Below are positions 53,383-62,753 of a stretch of 64,000 bases of DNA, one piece after another (position 1 is the stretch's first letter; the number at the start of each line of letters is the position of its first letter). The translations under genes and the position numbers were made by a program. The stretch is from Candidatus Obscuribacterales bacterium (GTDB taxonomy: Bacteria > Cyanobacteriota > Vampirovibrionia > Obscuribacterales > Obscuribacteraceae): positions 1 to 64,000 of the forward strand of contig JAIERK010000009.1 of assembly GCA_019746975.1 (NCBI GenBank). The letters run 5' to 3'. The notes below the pieces were generated by a model, which saw nothing but the letters and a program-made list of their open reading frames with translations, did not search any database and was not told where the DNA came from.

Positions 53383-54513
53383 TCAAGGTTTGAAAGGCAC
53401 TTCGACTACTAAGGTCGCGTTCTTTCCACCAAACCTCAATTCAATTCCATTTCCATCTTTGTTCGAGCAAACGCTCAACGAATCCTTTTTCAATAAATCA
53501 TCAGACTTCTTGTTGACCCTTCGATCGAGCTCCGCGGCATGCTTCAGATTCTCGGCAAGTTGTCGGCAGCCTACCTCACCGAACTCCTTATAAGCACTTT
53601 GCATAAGTGTTGTAAGAGTCTGTTTGCTATCGTCACTTCCAAATTCAGCATCCTGAAAAGTCTTCGCCGCCGTATCTGATCGCGCTACTAATCCAAGCCA
53701 ACGTTTCATACCGTTCGCCACATCGCTGGGCTTCAATTCACCCTCGTTCTTTGGCTCACCCGTTTCGTCTGTTGTGGCTCTAAATGCCTTAACGCTTCCA
53801 TCTTTTGAAGAGACGCATAGGGCCTCAGTTTGACTAAACGGTTTTTTGTCTCCGTTTGCCGTGCCAAGCGTGGTTCTTTGAATCAGGATTTCATCAGTGT
53901 TCGGCTTGGTTGGCGTGCCACCGAAGGACAACTTGATACCACGGCGTTCGAGAATCTTGTTGGCGTGTTCAATAAAGGAGGCCCGCTCCTCAGGTGCCAC
54001 CCCATTCTTGAACAGCGCACCAATCGCTTCAATGTTTCCAGCCGACAGGTCGGTCAGGAAAACAGAAAGCGCTCCTTGTACTTCAATCGGCACTTTGGAG
54101 TGAAACAATTCCGCCTGTAACTGTCCGTCCGTTGTAGCATCGGATGTCAAAATATGATTGGTCTGCCCTTCAGGAACTGGCTGAACAACAGCTTCTACCT
54201 TGGGTCCATCAGGACCTCGAAATTCCAAACCCTCTGAGGAGCTATCTGAAAAGACTATCTGTTCTGTGCCAAATTCCGGAGGAAGGACGTTACCATTGGA
54301 GGAAGTAAGAGATCGCGTCGCCGCTCTGTTGTCGGAGGTGCTGCCGGTTTCGACGCTCAGCGAAACTTTCGGCAGGAATTGATCTGAATTGTTTTCGATA
54401 CGCGTATGGTTAGTATCGCTGTAATTCGATGCCCTGAGTTCACTGATGATTGCGTTTGGAACTCCGGAGTCTACAGTCGAATCCGTATTCTCCCAAAAGA
54501 CATCCTGCGGCAT
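53383..54513 (-). CDS. Hypothetical protein, 376 residues
   Basis: No family recognised. The first ~130 residues are Ser/Thr/Asn-rich and probably disordered; the rest (about 140-376) is a mixed alpha/beta region with a helical stretch (AAKTFQDAEFGSDDSKQTL, then LAENLKHAAELDRRV) and a C-terminal beta segment (GIELRFGGKNATLVVEVPF). No signal peptide or TM helix. ATG 54513 is preceded by GGGGTGA. Disordered head plus globular end recurs in several unknown proteins of this window (33567, 60393). Confidence 0.65.
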   Translation of the reverse strand: MPQDVFWENTDSTVDSGVPNAIISELRASNYSDTNHTRIENNSDQFLPKVSLSVETGSTSDNRAATRSLTSSNGNVLPPEFGTEQIVFSDSSSEGLEFRGPDGPKVEAVVQPVPEGQTNHILTSDATTDGQLQAELFHSKVPIEVQGALSVFLTDLSAGNIEAIGALFKNGVAPEERASFIEHANKILERRGIKLSFGGTPTKPNTDEILIQRTTLGTANGDKKPFSQTEALCVSSKDGSVKAFRATTDETGEPKNEGELKPSDVANGMKRWLGLVARSDTAAKTFQDAEFGSDDSKQTLTTLMQSAYKEFGEVGCRQLAENLKHAAELDRRVNKKSDDLLKKDSLSVCSNKDGNGIELRFGGKNATLVVEVPFKP

Positions 54514-54770
54514 TGTTATCACCCCATCGCATCAACCGGCCTGTGGTGATTTTCGCCGATGGTTGTTACAAACTTGCAAAGTTGCCGCATCGAAGAAAAG
54601 CGCCGAACCGTAAAAACTTTGTGATTGGCTGTGCTCCATGTTGTGAGTTGGATGATCGAAATCCATGGCAAATCCGTGTAACTTCATTCCCGAAGAAATC
54701 GCGTGTGGTGACGTATATTTTGAGGACTTGGTATTTAGCTTTGAAATTCAACAATAGGAGCCAATGCACC
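54514..54770. other. Intergenic region
   Basis: This divergent spacer contains no feature I can support apart from the AGGAG that precedes the decayed gene at 54771. Confidence 0.4.
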
Positions 54771-55071
54771 ATGCTTGAAGTCCATAAAATTTGACCAGAT
54801 AATAGAACCTTTGGGACGAACTGATGGTAGCAATCTGAAGTTCAACCTCCGCCAACCGCTGCCTGAAAGTCTTAACATCCGTCTGTCCACCGAAAATTGA
54901 TTACGTCAAGCAGCAAAGCGAGCATCACTTTCGACCGACGTTGAGGTATTCAAGTCATATCAAAAGCTGATTAATGCACTTCAAGAGCCTTCCCGAATGG
55001 TCACTCTCCGAGACATGGTAAGTTCCTCGGACCACGGCATAGGAGCGCCGAAAAGACGCTTTGCCATGTAG
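54771..55071 (+). pseudogene. Small gene broken by a frameshift and an in-frame stop
   Basis: AGGAG lies 9 bases before ATG 54771, which starts MLEVHKI and stops at 54794. A +1 shift continues as FDQIIEPLGRTDGSNLKF up to a TGA at 54898, and the same frame runs on as LRQAAKRASLSTDVEVFKSY to TAG 55071. Together they would make a protein of about 98 residues of normal composition. Its end lies 18 bp before the intact small gene at 55090. Sequencing error is the alternative to true decay. No family recognised. Confidence 0.5.
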
Positions 55072-55089
55072 AGCAAGAAGGACGACATA

Positions 55090-55350
55090 ATGAGAGCGGA
55101 AGCCATAGCTCTTTACGTAGATGCATTTAAGGATGATCCTAAACAAGTCGCGCTGATGATTGACGATATTCTTAAAATATATCGTACGCCACAGATGCAG
55201 AGCAGTTTAGTCGAGCTTGTCCTGAATCAGATTAACAGAGACAAAGCCCGTTTGATGGTGGCACTCGATGCGCTAAAAATGAAGGATCAACATCCAGGCA
55301 TTCAGAAGGACATCGAGTCTCGCATTCGTAGCTTGGATCAACGGAAGTGA
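55090..55350 (+). CDS. Small helical protein
   Basis: An 86-residue, mostly alpha-helical cytoplasmic protein with no recognised family; AAGAAGGA lies about 9 bases before ATG 55090. Leu, Ile, Lys and Asp alternate, consistent with a small coiled or bundled fold. It directly follows a broken gene (54771-55071) and was probably the second gene of that operon; a two-gene toxin-antitoxin origin cannot be excluded but has no sequence support. Confidence 0.6.
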   Translation: MRAEAIALYVDAFKDDPKQVALMIDDILKIYRTPQMQSSLVELVLNQINRDKARLMVALDALKMKDQHPGIQKDIESRIRSLDQRK

Positions 55351-55978
55351 TTCTCCAGCAACGCTCGCTCCTACCGCATTTTTGATTTGTGTTTTGAGAC
55401 GGGCGCGACACCGACTTTGACTTGCTTCCCATGACTTTCTTCCTGTAATTGAGATTCTTCGATATCCGTACAGCTACATGTCAAAGCAGTTTATGCGCTT
55501 TTTCGCCATTAACTCTGTGATGTGCTTTGGGATAGAGCAGCAAGTCTGATACAGTCAGACGACTAAACAAATAACTATCAGTAAAACGAGCGCTCTACAA
55601 AACTCCACACCATGGCACGAATTAATGCTTTTGATTGAGCGCCTTGCTTCCCGGAGACAGCTTCATTACGATACCATTGGTGGTGTCTGACAGTGGCGAC
55701 TGTGTGTTTGTACATTGGCGATGTCAATGCAATTCAAGAGCGTTGATATGGCACTAAATCAATTTATGTGGGACATTCGAGTCCTATTGCTCTTGCGGGC
55801 CATGCGGAGAGGGCGCTCTTGATCTTGAGGCACCCATCGGTTGACTCGCTGCTTTCGCTTAAGTCACATATCTCGAAGACGAATTGTGCTTGTGACATCG
55901 GACGTCCCTGACAGTTGCCGCAAAGTTTCAATCGCCTTTGAGTACTGTATCCTTCCTCAAACTCGAACCGGAGAGGTC
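55351..55978. other. Intergenic region
   Basis: A 628-bp stretch with no convincing gene. A 6-bp dyad GTCTGA/TCAGAC (55544-55549 with 55555-55560) could be an operator. The frame of the next gene is open upstream to 55841 but without a ribosome site. Confidence 0.45.
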
Positions 55979-56506
55979 ATGGACCTTACATCATGTGCCC
56001 TGATTGGGCTCGCTGCCGTCGTGGTCTCGCTCATGTACTTCAAGAATTGGAATCCGTGGATTCCGATTACCAAGGTCAGCACTCGACGGCTGGATCAGCT
56101 TGTGAAGCAGGCGGATGACGTCGTCAACGACAGTTTCTACCTCCCGACCGATGCCGCTGACTGCGCCGGATACGCCGGCGACTTCGCACGCAGGGCAGCC
56201 GAGCTGTTCAGCATCGGCATGTTGGGAGACTCCGTCCTGTACGCCAACCTCGCTTCGGCTGTGTTGTTCTGGGTGGCAACCTTCAAGCGCGAGAGCGTGG
56301 CGGAGTCGCTCGATGCGCTCGACCTCACCAGGAAGGTCAATGGCGGCCTGCGGCTCATCAAGGACGACAACATCGAAACCGCACAGTTCCTCTTCCAGAA
56401 TCTCGACGATGAGGACAGCCACCCGAACCTGAAGCGCATCGCCGTGTTCGCACGGAAGGTCGTCCAGAAGCAACAGTCCGAAAAGGAAGCCTGGTCGGCG
56501 CTGTGA
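55979..56506 (+). CDS. Membrane-anchored protein in a GC-rich patch
   Basis: A 175-residue protein with an N-terminal TM segment (about 4-24, CALIGLAAVVVSLMYF) and a helical soluble part. GGAGAGG immediately precedes ATG 55979. Third codon positions are rich in C and G, unlike neighbours but like the 38.7-42.7 kb genes, and the anchor resembles the M28 peptidase N-terminus. Its TGA stop overlaps the first unit of an 8-copy GTGAT repeat. No family recognised. Confidence 0.65.
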   Translation: MDLTSCALIGLAAVVVSLMYFKNWNPWIPITKVSTRRLDQLVKQADDVVNDSFYLPTDAADCAGYAGDFARRAAELFSIGMLGDSVLYANLASAVLFWVATFKRESVAESLDALDLTRKVNGGLRLIKDDNIETAQFLFQNLDDEDSHPNLKRIAVFARKVVQKQQSEKEAWSAL

Positions 56507-56544
56507 TGTGATGTGATGTGATGTGATGTGATGTGATGTGATGT
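56503..56544 (+). repeat. Pentanucleotide tandem repeat (GTGAT)8
   Basis: Eight exact GTGAT units (56503-56542) plus a partial ninth. The stop codon of the preceding gene is inside unit 1, and each unit contains TGATG, a stop/start overlap. Repeat slippage changes length by 5, so frame would shift if any unit were translated. Confidence 0.95.
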
Positions 56545-56918
56545 TCGTGAGGCCAGGCCGCCCGGTGGCCTGCCTTAGCCACCCAAGAGGTTCCAATATC
56601 GGAATGGTCTGATTATGGGCCTGAAGATGCAAATCAATCGCCTCCAGCCGCACACCAAGCTGGAGGCGAGAATCTTTCGAATCCAGAAAACGACCGGCGA
56701 CACCATCGGGCTTCCGACCGCCAGAAAGAGGCGGAAGCTGGAATGGCCCGACACACTAAATTTTTCGCTCTTTCCGTTATACTAAATCATCTAGTGGAAA
56801 ATTTTGGTGGATAGTATAGGTTTAGTGATGGTGCTCAGACGACCCGGCTAATTATCTGACGGGCGCAAATTCCGACAATATATGATGGTTGATATGAGCA
56901 CTCCGCGACAGGTGATCC
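56507..56918. other. Intergenic region with repeat, hairpins and a tentative small ORF
   Basis: Holds the rest of the pentanucleotide repeat, a hairpin with a CAGGCC/GGCCTG stem near 56553-56574, a 7-bp stem CCTCCAG/CTGGAGG (56641-56666), and the small ORF below. The hairpins are where the preceding gene's transcript would end. Confidence 0.5.
56615..56785 (+). CDS. Tentative 56-residue basic ORF
   Basis: A small frame encoding a Lys/Arg-rich peptide (KLEARIFRIQKTTGD, then ARKRRKLEW) with a hydrophobic end. No clear ribosome site, and it overlaps hairpin sequence, so it may be non-coding. Confidence 0.25.
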   Translation: MGLKMQINRLQPHTKLEARIFRIQKTTGDTIGLPTARKRRKLEWPDTLNFSLFPLY

Positions 56919-57467
56919 ATGAGTAATCGATTTCACGTAAGACGCAACCAGGTAGGCGCAGTGTTGGCAGAAGGAGTAGTATCGATCTGGTTGATCGTCA
57001 CCATTGTCGTCGCCTCTATCAGTCTTTTGATTAATACCGGCATGTCTATGTTTTACAAACAAAAGATTGCCTTCATTGCGATGCAGTCGGCGACTTACGC
57101 AGCGCAGCTTAAGCTGGGAGATGATCGACAGACCAAAGGCGAGTCCTACGCGAAGTCGTTGATTAAAACTATGGGTTTGCCTGTGATCAACAGCGAGATA
57201 ACCATTAAAGAGTTGATAGTTGAAGGCGCACCGAGCATTGAAGTTGATATAACGCTCGCCAATCTCCCTTTGTTTCATGGTCCGGAGTCGGGTATGTTGC
57301 CATTCTCCGTGACGCTCGGCGACAAAGCCGTGGCAATACGGCAACAAGCTCCTGAAGCATATGTTTGGCTCAACAATAATCCGAAGATGTCGGGCTATCT
57401 CTTGCCCGTGGTTCGAATGCCCGCAGGCGGAGTCAATCAGTCGGGATTGCCGGTCGTGATACCGTAG
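56919..57467 (+). CDS. TadE-like pilus/secretion protein
   Basis: A 182-residue protein with a short basic N-terminus, then GAVLAEGVVSIWLIVTIVVA and a long TM helix (about 13-38). This is the arrangement of TadE/TadF-type pseudopilins, where a conserved Glu a few residues into the helix (here E18) is expected near the processing site. The remainder is a periplasmic beta-rich domain. AGGTGAT lies just before ATG 56919. No tad locus is visible nearby, so the pilus machinery must be encoded elsewhere. An uncharacterised membrane protein is the alternative. Confidence 0.6.
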   Translation: MSNRFHVRRNQVGAVLAEGVVSIWLIVTIVVASISLLINTGMSMFYKQKIAFIAMQSATYAAQLKLGDDRQTKGESYAKSLIKTMGLPVINSEITIKELIVEGAPSIEVDITLANLPLFHGPESGMLPFSVTLGDKAVAIRQQAPEAYVWLNNNPKMSGYLLPVVRMPAGGVNQSGLPVVIP

Positions 57468-58063
57468 CTAATCGTTCTGCTGGTATTTGTGAATGTGATT
57501 TTCGATTCGAAAAAAACTGCCGAAGATCCAAGTCATGCTGGCTTGCGTCCGTCAATTAGATATCTCGAATCGATCGTTAGCTGACGCTCCTAGAAACGAC
57601 AGTTTCAACTCACAATATCGCTATCAGGTAGAACATCGATCTCGCTGAGTTCTTGCAAATTTAAGCTGTTGCTGCATTGCCTTCACGATTTTGAAATCAT
57701 TTTGAACAAACTGCTTGCATGTCGAACCTGAAGAAATGGCGTTTGAACAGCCTTGCGACATAGAAATCGAAGAGCCGTCCGACTCCATACAGAAAGTGCC
57801 GAAATGGCTATCGAAGGCGTTGACAACTCTCTGTCCAAGCCGACCCAGTGCTTTAGTCCCTAGTGGTTTGTGTGAGAGGAAAACGAGTCGAGTGTCTTAG
57901 CTTAGACATGGTAGGGATCCTTTGTTTGAATGCATAGATCTTCTGTAGGTTGAAACTGGTTTGGAATCTACTTTAGTGCTACTTGTTCCATTGTCCGTCG
58001 TCAATTGATTGGATAAATGATTGCATCGGCGAAACGCACCGAATCCGGTACCAATGTTCTGGT
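57468..58063. other. Intergenic region with one tentative ORF
   Basis: No strong feature apart from the small frame at 57715-57900. Confidence 0.4.
57715..57900 (+). CDS. Tentative 61-residue acidic ORF
   Basis: A small open frame with an acidic first half (VEPEEMAFEQPCDIEIEEPSD) and a basic end, with normal codon use but no clear ribosome site and no family. It may be a remnant. Confidence 0.25.
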   Translation: MHVEPEEMAFEQPCDIEIEEPSDSIQKVPKWLSKALTTLCPSRPSALVPSGLCERKTSRVS

Positions 58064-60040
58064 TTATGGTGAGAGTGACTGATTGCTTTGAAATTTCTTT
58101 CTCAGTTGCAAGGCTGTCTTGCGTGCTTCTTGTGCCTGGTCACGGCGATTGAGTCCGACCAGGCACCATGATTTCAATTCGTAAATCTGATAGTCAGTGC
58201 CAGCTACTTTGATCGCTCGATCCAGTATTTCTAGCGCTTCAGTGTAAGACCCTCTGCCAATCGACATCTTTGCGGCATTTTTTAGCAACGATACCACGTG
58301 TTCTGTAGAGGCTGCGTGTGGAATCTGTTCGAGATAGTCGTGTTGTTTTCGGATTAGATAGGTATTGGTGTCCTTGTAATTTCTGTTCCAGAGCCTCCTG
58401 TGGAGTTCTGTTTTATCAGTATTCGCTTCCCAATTCGACTGCATCTTTTGCAGCTCCTCAATCGAACTGATTGTGGTCGGTGTGCTGGACAGATGTTGCA
58501 GATCCTCGGCTACTTGTTGATCGTCCCCCATTCTCAAGGATAGTGCAGCTCGAAGCTTGCGCAATTGCACATTGCCAGGATAAAGGACGACGACTTCATT
58601 TGCTTTCTTTAGTGCTTCTGGCAGGTCATCGCTGCATGCATAGAATAATACGAGTTGGTCGGCGACGCTGGGAGCAAGCTTCATCCCTTTGCGAACTTGC
58701 TCTAAGGCGTCGATGTATTTTTTGTTCGACTTATTTGATTTGTGTTCGACAGTCTTATTAAATGCGCTCCAGGTTTGCTTCTCTAGCATGGCGTTCCATT
58801 CTGATAACGACAGCAGTTTTTGTTGGTCCCAGTCTGACCTCTGCAACAGTTTGTATAAATTACTTAGCAGAGCGGTCTGCAGCAAGTAGTCTTCCCCGGA
58901 AGTCTTTATAAGCGTGGCCGTTAACGAATAGCCAGCTTCCTTCTCACTACTCAAATGATTCAGTCGCCTCGCGCCCTCGGCAATCTGACCCGCGGAAAAC
59001 TCGGACTGGATCGACTTGGCTGCAACCAAGCTCGGTTCAGCCGAATCCGCAAGTTGTCGAAACTTCTTCCAACTCTCGAGTTTCGCAGCGAACAATACCG
59101 AAGCCAGTCGGTCAAGATCGTCGGCTGAGAACTGCTTTTTGTTGTTTTCGTAGTAAGAGGCAGTCACAGCCTTCGCTTCAATTTCTTGATGTTGCTTACA
59201 CAATGAGGCTATCAACGTGAGCAAAGCCTCTAAGTGCAATCTATGGCTGACAGGTTCCTTGAGAACTAGCCGGCATAATTCAACAGAGTCAGAAACCATA
59301 CCTTCGTTTGACAGAGCTACTGCGCGCAGCCAGAGGCATCTGGTACGCATCTCCGTGTCTTTCGACAAGGCACGAAGTTTGGAGATTTTTGTCAAGGCTT
59401 CTTTTGAATTTCTGCGTTGCAGGAGTAGGTGAATTTCGTTCTCCAGTCCTAAGGCATTGTCAGTGACAGTTTTCATCGTCTTGCTAAGGTGCGGCGTGGC
59501 CAGGTCCGGCTTGCCCAACTCTTTAAATACCTGTGCGAGAGTGGAGTGGTAAACCTCAAGCTCGGGACTTCCAGGGGCTGTAAGCGAAATGGCTTTCTCT
59601 ATTTCAGTCGTTGCCTTCCATCGCTGTCCTTTCTCCAGCATCGCGAGACCTATGTAATAATGCGGATGCCCCCAGGCAGGATCAATTCCTTCGATTGCTT
59701 CACATAGGGCGATGGCATGACCGAACTGTCGTTTCTGAAAGTGCTTGTCCGCATTGTCCATTGTTAATCGCGTAAATGCGAGCTTGCAGTTTTTATTCGC
59801 AGCGCGAAATATGTCCAGACTATTCAGCTCTAGTGTGCGTTCTTCCGCATAATTATTGCTCTCGTGCAATTTATGCAGGCGTTTAAGTAAAGCTTGAGGC
59901 GACGACTTATCCGGCTTGTTACTGCGGCTGGTTTGCGCCATGGCGACTTGCGGCACGAACGGGCTGACGCACGTCGCATATGCCACCATGCAGAAGAGAT
60001 AAACTAAAGTTCCTCGCGAATTCACTAAGCTGAGACTCAT
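58064..60040 (-). CDS. Secreted TPR-repeat protein
   Basis: A 658-residue protein with a signal peptide (about 1-35, ending QVAMAQ) and TPR motifs from about residue 80 to the C-terminus (for example HAIALCEAIEGIDPAWGHPHYYIGLAMLEKGQRW and ALKKANEVVVLYPGNVQLRKL, split here by spacing). The final repeats are AAKMSIGRGSYTEALEILDRAIK and YELKSWCLVGLNRRDQAQEA. TPR superhelices bind protein partners, so a periplasmic or envelope assembly role is likely. It stands alone, with no neighbouring partner gene. Confidence 0.8.
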   Translation of the reverse strand: MSLSLVNSRGTLVYLFCMVAYATCVSPFVPQVAMAQTSRSNKPDKSSPQALLKRLHKLHESNNYAEERTLELNSLDIFRAANKNCKLAFTRLTMDNADKHFQKRQFGHAIALCEAIEGIDPAWGHPHYYIGLAMLEKGQRWKATTEIEKAISLTAPGSPELEVYHSTLAQVFKELGKPDLATPHLSKTMKTVTDNALGLENEIHLLLQRRNSKEALTKISKLRALSKDTEMRTRCLWLRAVALSNEGMVSDSVELCRLVLKEPVSHRLHLEALLTLIASLCKQHQEIEAKAVTASYYENNKKQFSADDLDRLASVLFAAKLESWKKFRQLADSAEPSLVAAKSIQSEFSAGQIAEGARRLNHLSSEKEAGYSLTATLIKTSGEDYLLQTALLSNLYKLLQRSDWDQQKLLSLSEWNAMLEKQTWSAFNKTVEHKSNKSNKKYIDALEQVRKGMKLAPSVADQLVLFYACSDDLPEALKKANEVVVLYPGNVQLRKLRAALSLRMGDDQQVAEDLQHLSSTPTTISSIEELQKMQSNWEANTDKTELHRRLWNRNYKDTNTYLIRKQHDYLEQIPHAASTEHVVSLLKNAAKMSIGRGSYTEALEILDRAIKVAGTDYQIYELKSWCLVGLNRRDQAQEARKTALQLRKKFQSNQSLSP

Positions 60041-60392
60041 CCTGCCAGCATATTCCGATATACCCGATGAGCGTGCGGGCGCTCACGAAGTATATTTGTT
60101 TTGTATCTTCAATTTACTGCGGTTATGCCAATGTCATAGACTCCGCAGGAGGGAACATTGATCATATAGGCGTCTATCAGAATCCTAATCCTAACTCTGT
60201 GCATGAATTCACATATCTTGCTGATCGTGTTCGCTGTCATGCACGCGCTTCGCGGCGTTCAGTAACAATGATCAATGGACAGGCAGAGTCCGGAACGTCG
60301 AGACGGAAGACGCAGCGGGCGGATTTCAGCCGCACTAACGAACGGGAGAATCCGAAACGTCGAGACGCAATGCTCGAAGTTAGAAGGCGATG

Positions 60393-61724
60393 CTATTTTC
60401 CCAATGTCCCGTCAGGTTTAATTTTGAATTCTCCTGTGGGGCGTGGGGGCTCGTAATCTTGTCGGCGAAGCTGGTTGGTAAGCCAGGGAGACTCAGCCCA
60501 TCCCCCTCCCTGTCTGGCATTCACCATCTCTGCGAGAAGTGGCCAGGCTTTTTGTGGTTTCCCGTCTGCGCCATACTGCTCAACCATATTCTGTTTGGCA
60601 GTCTGAAGTTGGAGCTTGAGAAAATCTCGCAGGGCAGGCTCATTTTGAGCGCGTTTGTCCAGATCTTTCACCAGCTTGTTCCATTCGTTTTCGTTTGCCT
60701 TAGTCATGCCGAAGCGAGAGGTCTGCTCGCGCAAGTGACCGATCTCCTGCACAATCTTTGCCTCGGGCCGAGTCCAGTCTTTCGCGGGGTGAGATTCGTT
60801 ATCCGCCATGCTCATTGCCTTGATAAAGTCTTTGTCGTTGATTGCATCTGATTCGCGCGCCAATTTTCTGAGTGTGTCTGATTCCCCTAATCTTGCTAAA
60901 CTGGGATCTTTCTGAACGGCTTCTGTTAGAACCTTCACCGCAGAATTCTTGTCACCACTAGCGATGTGCAGGTTGGCATAATCCAATCGAGCTTGTGCCG
61001 ATGGCGCAGTTCCCATGGCCCTCAAGCTAAGAGTTTCTCTCATTCGTGCTCGTTCCGTCGAGGTTTCTTTGTCGAATCGAGGCTTCGCAAACTCTCTGCG
61101 CTCCTCTTCTTCCGTCCTCGATAGTTTGAGAACATCCGCCGTCTTGATGAAGGACTCATACTCGTTGCGTGTTTCCTTGGATAAGCGCCCGGTTTTGGCA
61201 ACTTCACCGAGTCCTTTTTCTAGCATGTCTCCCATCTGATTGAGTGCCGCCGGTCTGTTGTTGAGAATAGCGCGAACCGCTGCACCTGCCCGCCCACGTA
61301 CCTCAAGCTCCGGGTGGTTCCTTCTTGCGTCAACGAGCAACTCGAAGTATTTCGAGCCTTCTTTTACTAGATCCTTGCTTGCTTGCTCTCGAACGGGCCA
61401 TTCCTCAGAATTTAGTTTTTCCAGAAGGGATTTGAAGGTTTTGTTTCTTGAGGAAGAATCTTTAGAAGGTTTACTTTGCTCCTGCTCCTCGGAATCGACG
61501 TCTAGGTCGAAGTCTGGGCTGGTCTCCAAGTCTTGTTGTCCTAACAGATCTAAGTCTTCTATCTCCACGTGCGGAAATCCTTCATTGAGGACTGCATTGT
61601 GTTCGCTTTTCTTAGGAGCTGGCAGCTTGTTTCCATCCTGAGACAGGACCGACGGGAGTGCTGCTGTGTCCGAGTCTGTTTTTGAAATCCTCGGCAAATC
61701 GGGTCCTATGTCTTGAAGTACCAT
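60393..61724 (-). CDS. HEAT/TPR-like protein of unknown function
   Basis: A 443-residue cytoplasmic protein. Residues 1-95 are acidic and probably disordered. A HEAT-like helical stretch follows (about 100-160, LLEKLNSEEWPVREQASKDLVKE, then LEVRGRAGAAVRAILNNRP in spaced pieces), resembling repeats in the giant protein. The rest is charged and helical, including a TPR-like unit (ARLDYANLHIASGDKNSAV). The C-terminal part is Gly/Pro-rich. AAGGGG lies about 8 bases before the ATG. No enzyme motif is seen. Confidence 0.65.
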   Translation of the reverse strand: MVLQDIGPDLPRISKTDSDTAALPSVLSQDGNKLPAPKKSEHNAVLNEGFPHVEIEDLDLLGQQDLETSPDFDLDVDSEEQEQSKPSKDSSSRNKTFKSLLEKLNSEEWPVREQASKDLVKEGSKYFELLVDARRNHPELEVRGRAGAAVRAILNNRPAALNQMGDMLEKGLGEVAKTGRLSKETRNEYESFIKTADVLKLSRTEEEERREFAKPRFDKETSTERARMRETLSLRAMGTAPSAQARLDYANLHIASGDKNSAVKVLTEAVQKDPSLARLGESDTLRKLARESDAINDKDFIKAMSMADNESHPAKDWTRPEAKIVQEIGHLREQTSRFGMTKANENEWNKLVKDLDKRAQNEPALRDFLKLQLQTAKQNMVEQYGADGKPQKAWPLLAEMVNARQGGGWAESPWLTNQLRRQDYEPPRPTGEFKIKPDGTLGK

Positions 61725-61883
61725 TTTTCATCCCCTTGTAGAACTTAATGCCGCGTGCACGGCCTGATCGATAGTATCGCCAGTAGCATCAAAATTGTTT
61801 CTAGCTAGATTGGCTTGTCGTGATAGTGTGACAAGAATATGTCGAACCAATTTCAAGTTTGCGGCGCCAAGATTAAGTCGTGG

Positions 61884-62753
61884 CTATTGTCTTTGAATGG
61901 CTCCAGGAAAACCTTCTGGCTGCGCATAGACAGGCGCTTCAGCCGGTGTTTGAGTTATCTTGTGCTTGTGACTAAGCGGTTCGAACGATAGGACTGAGTT
62001 ACTAGCGTCGCTCTGGACACTGCGCACGTAAGTATTTCTCAGCACGCGAGCAGAAACCACCAATCCGCATGATATGCCGATTCTGCGCAGCACAAAATCA
62101 ACTCCTTTCGCGGACAGGCGTTTACCGTCCTTAGTGATGAAAAGTGCTTGCTCAGTATTTTGGGGAGTGATCACTCCATGTCTTTCAATCAACCAGTCGG
62201 TTGTCAGAATACTTGTTTCTTGGTCGAGTCTTAGTCTCAGATGGGGAGCCCTGCAGGACAATGTCAACACAGCGGGATCTGACACTTCCACGTCCTCGAC
62301 ATTCAGGGCGACACACTCTCCAAGCCTCAGACCTGCGAACAGAATTAGCCTGGCCAAAACTCTGTCTCGAAGCAGCGTGCATCGATCGATTGCGCCAGCG
62401 TATTGCTTACTCTCGGCTTCTGTGAGGAATTTAAATGTTGCGCCACCATTATTGATGCGTGGTATTTTCATGTTTGGACAGTTCCATTCCAAGAAGCGAC
62501 AGAATTGAGCTATTACCGTAAGATAACTGTTAACCGTACTAGGGCGGGCCTCAAGACTTACGATCAAATGCTGCAAGAACGCATTTGTCGCTGAAGCCAG
62601 GCTTTCTTCAGACAATGTCGTATTGCCGCATGAGTGGTGATACTCTAAAAATGCGGCGATCCTTGACGCATAAACGCGTTTGGTGGTTTCAGTAAATGCC
62701 TGCTGCGATAGCCAATGGCGATACTCTCCATAACGATCATAAAAGCAACTCAT
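61884..62753 (-). CDS. Tyrosine recombinase/integrase with altered active site
   Basis: A 289-residue protein of the lambda-integrase/XerC-D fold. The SAM-like N-terminal DNA-binding region (YDRYGEYRHWLSQQ, then VNSYLTVIAQFCRFLEW) and the catalytic Arg in LILFAGLRLGE are clear. In the second motif the usual H-x-L-R-H reads R-V-L-R-N, so both His positions are changed while the Arg stays. LSH replaces LGH, and the best nucleophile candidate is the Tyr in APVYAQ, 14 rather than about 10 residues after the His. The start at 62753 is used because GGAGGG lies 10 bases before it; an ATG at 62828 has no spacing for a ribosome site. Activity is doubtful. Confidence 0.8.
   Translation of the reverse strand: MSCFYDRYGEYRHWLSQQAFTETTKRVYASRIAAFLEYHHSCGNTTLSEESLASATNAFLQHLIVSLEARPSTVNSYLTVIAQFCRFLEWNCPNMKIPRINNGGATFKFLTEAESKQYAGAIDRCTLLRDRVLARLILFAGLRLGECVALNVEDVEVSDPAVLTLSCRAPHLRLRLDQETSILTTDWLIERHGVITPQNTEQALFITKDGKRLSAKGVDFVLRRIGISCGLVVSARVLRNTYVRSVQSDASNSVLSFEPLSHKHKITQTPAEAPVYAQPEGFPGAIQRQ

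Noticed and set aside
54450-54794. A 114-residue plus-strand frame between 53383-54513 and 55090
   Set aside because: It covers the start of the neighbouring gene antisense and lacks a ribosome site; the broken small gene at 54771 explains the coding signal better.
54898-54900. In-frame TGA as evidence of UGA recoding
   Set aside because: Other genes in the window use TGA as a normal stop (dnaG and the flippase-fusion gene among them), so decay or a sequencing error is simpler.
55841-55978. Upstream extension of the GC-rich membrane protein
   Set aside because: Composition changes at 55979 and the ribosome site GGAGAGG lies immediately before that ATG.
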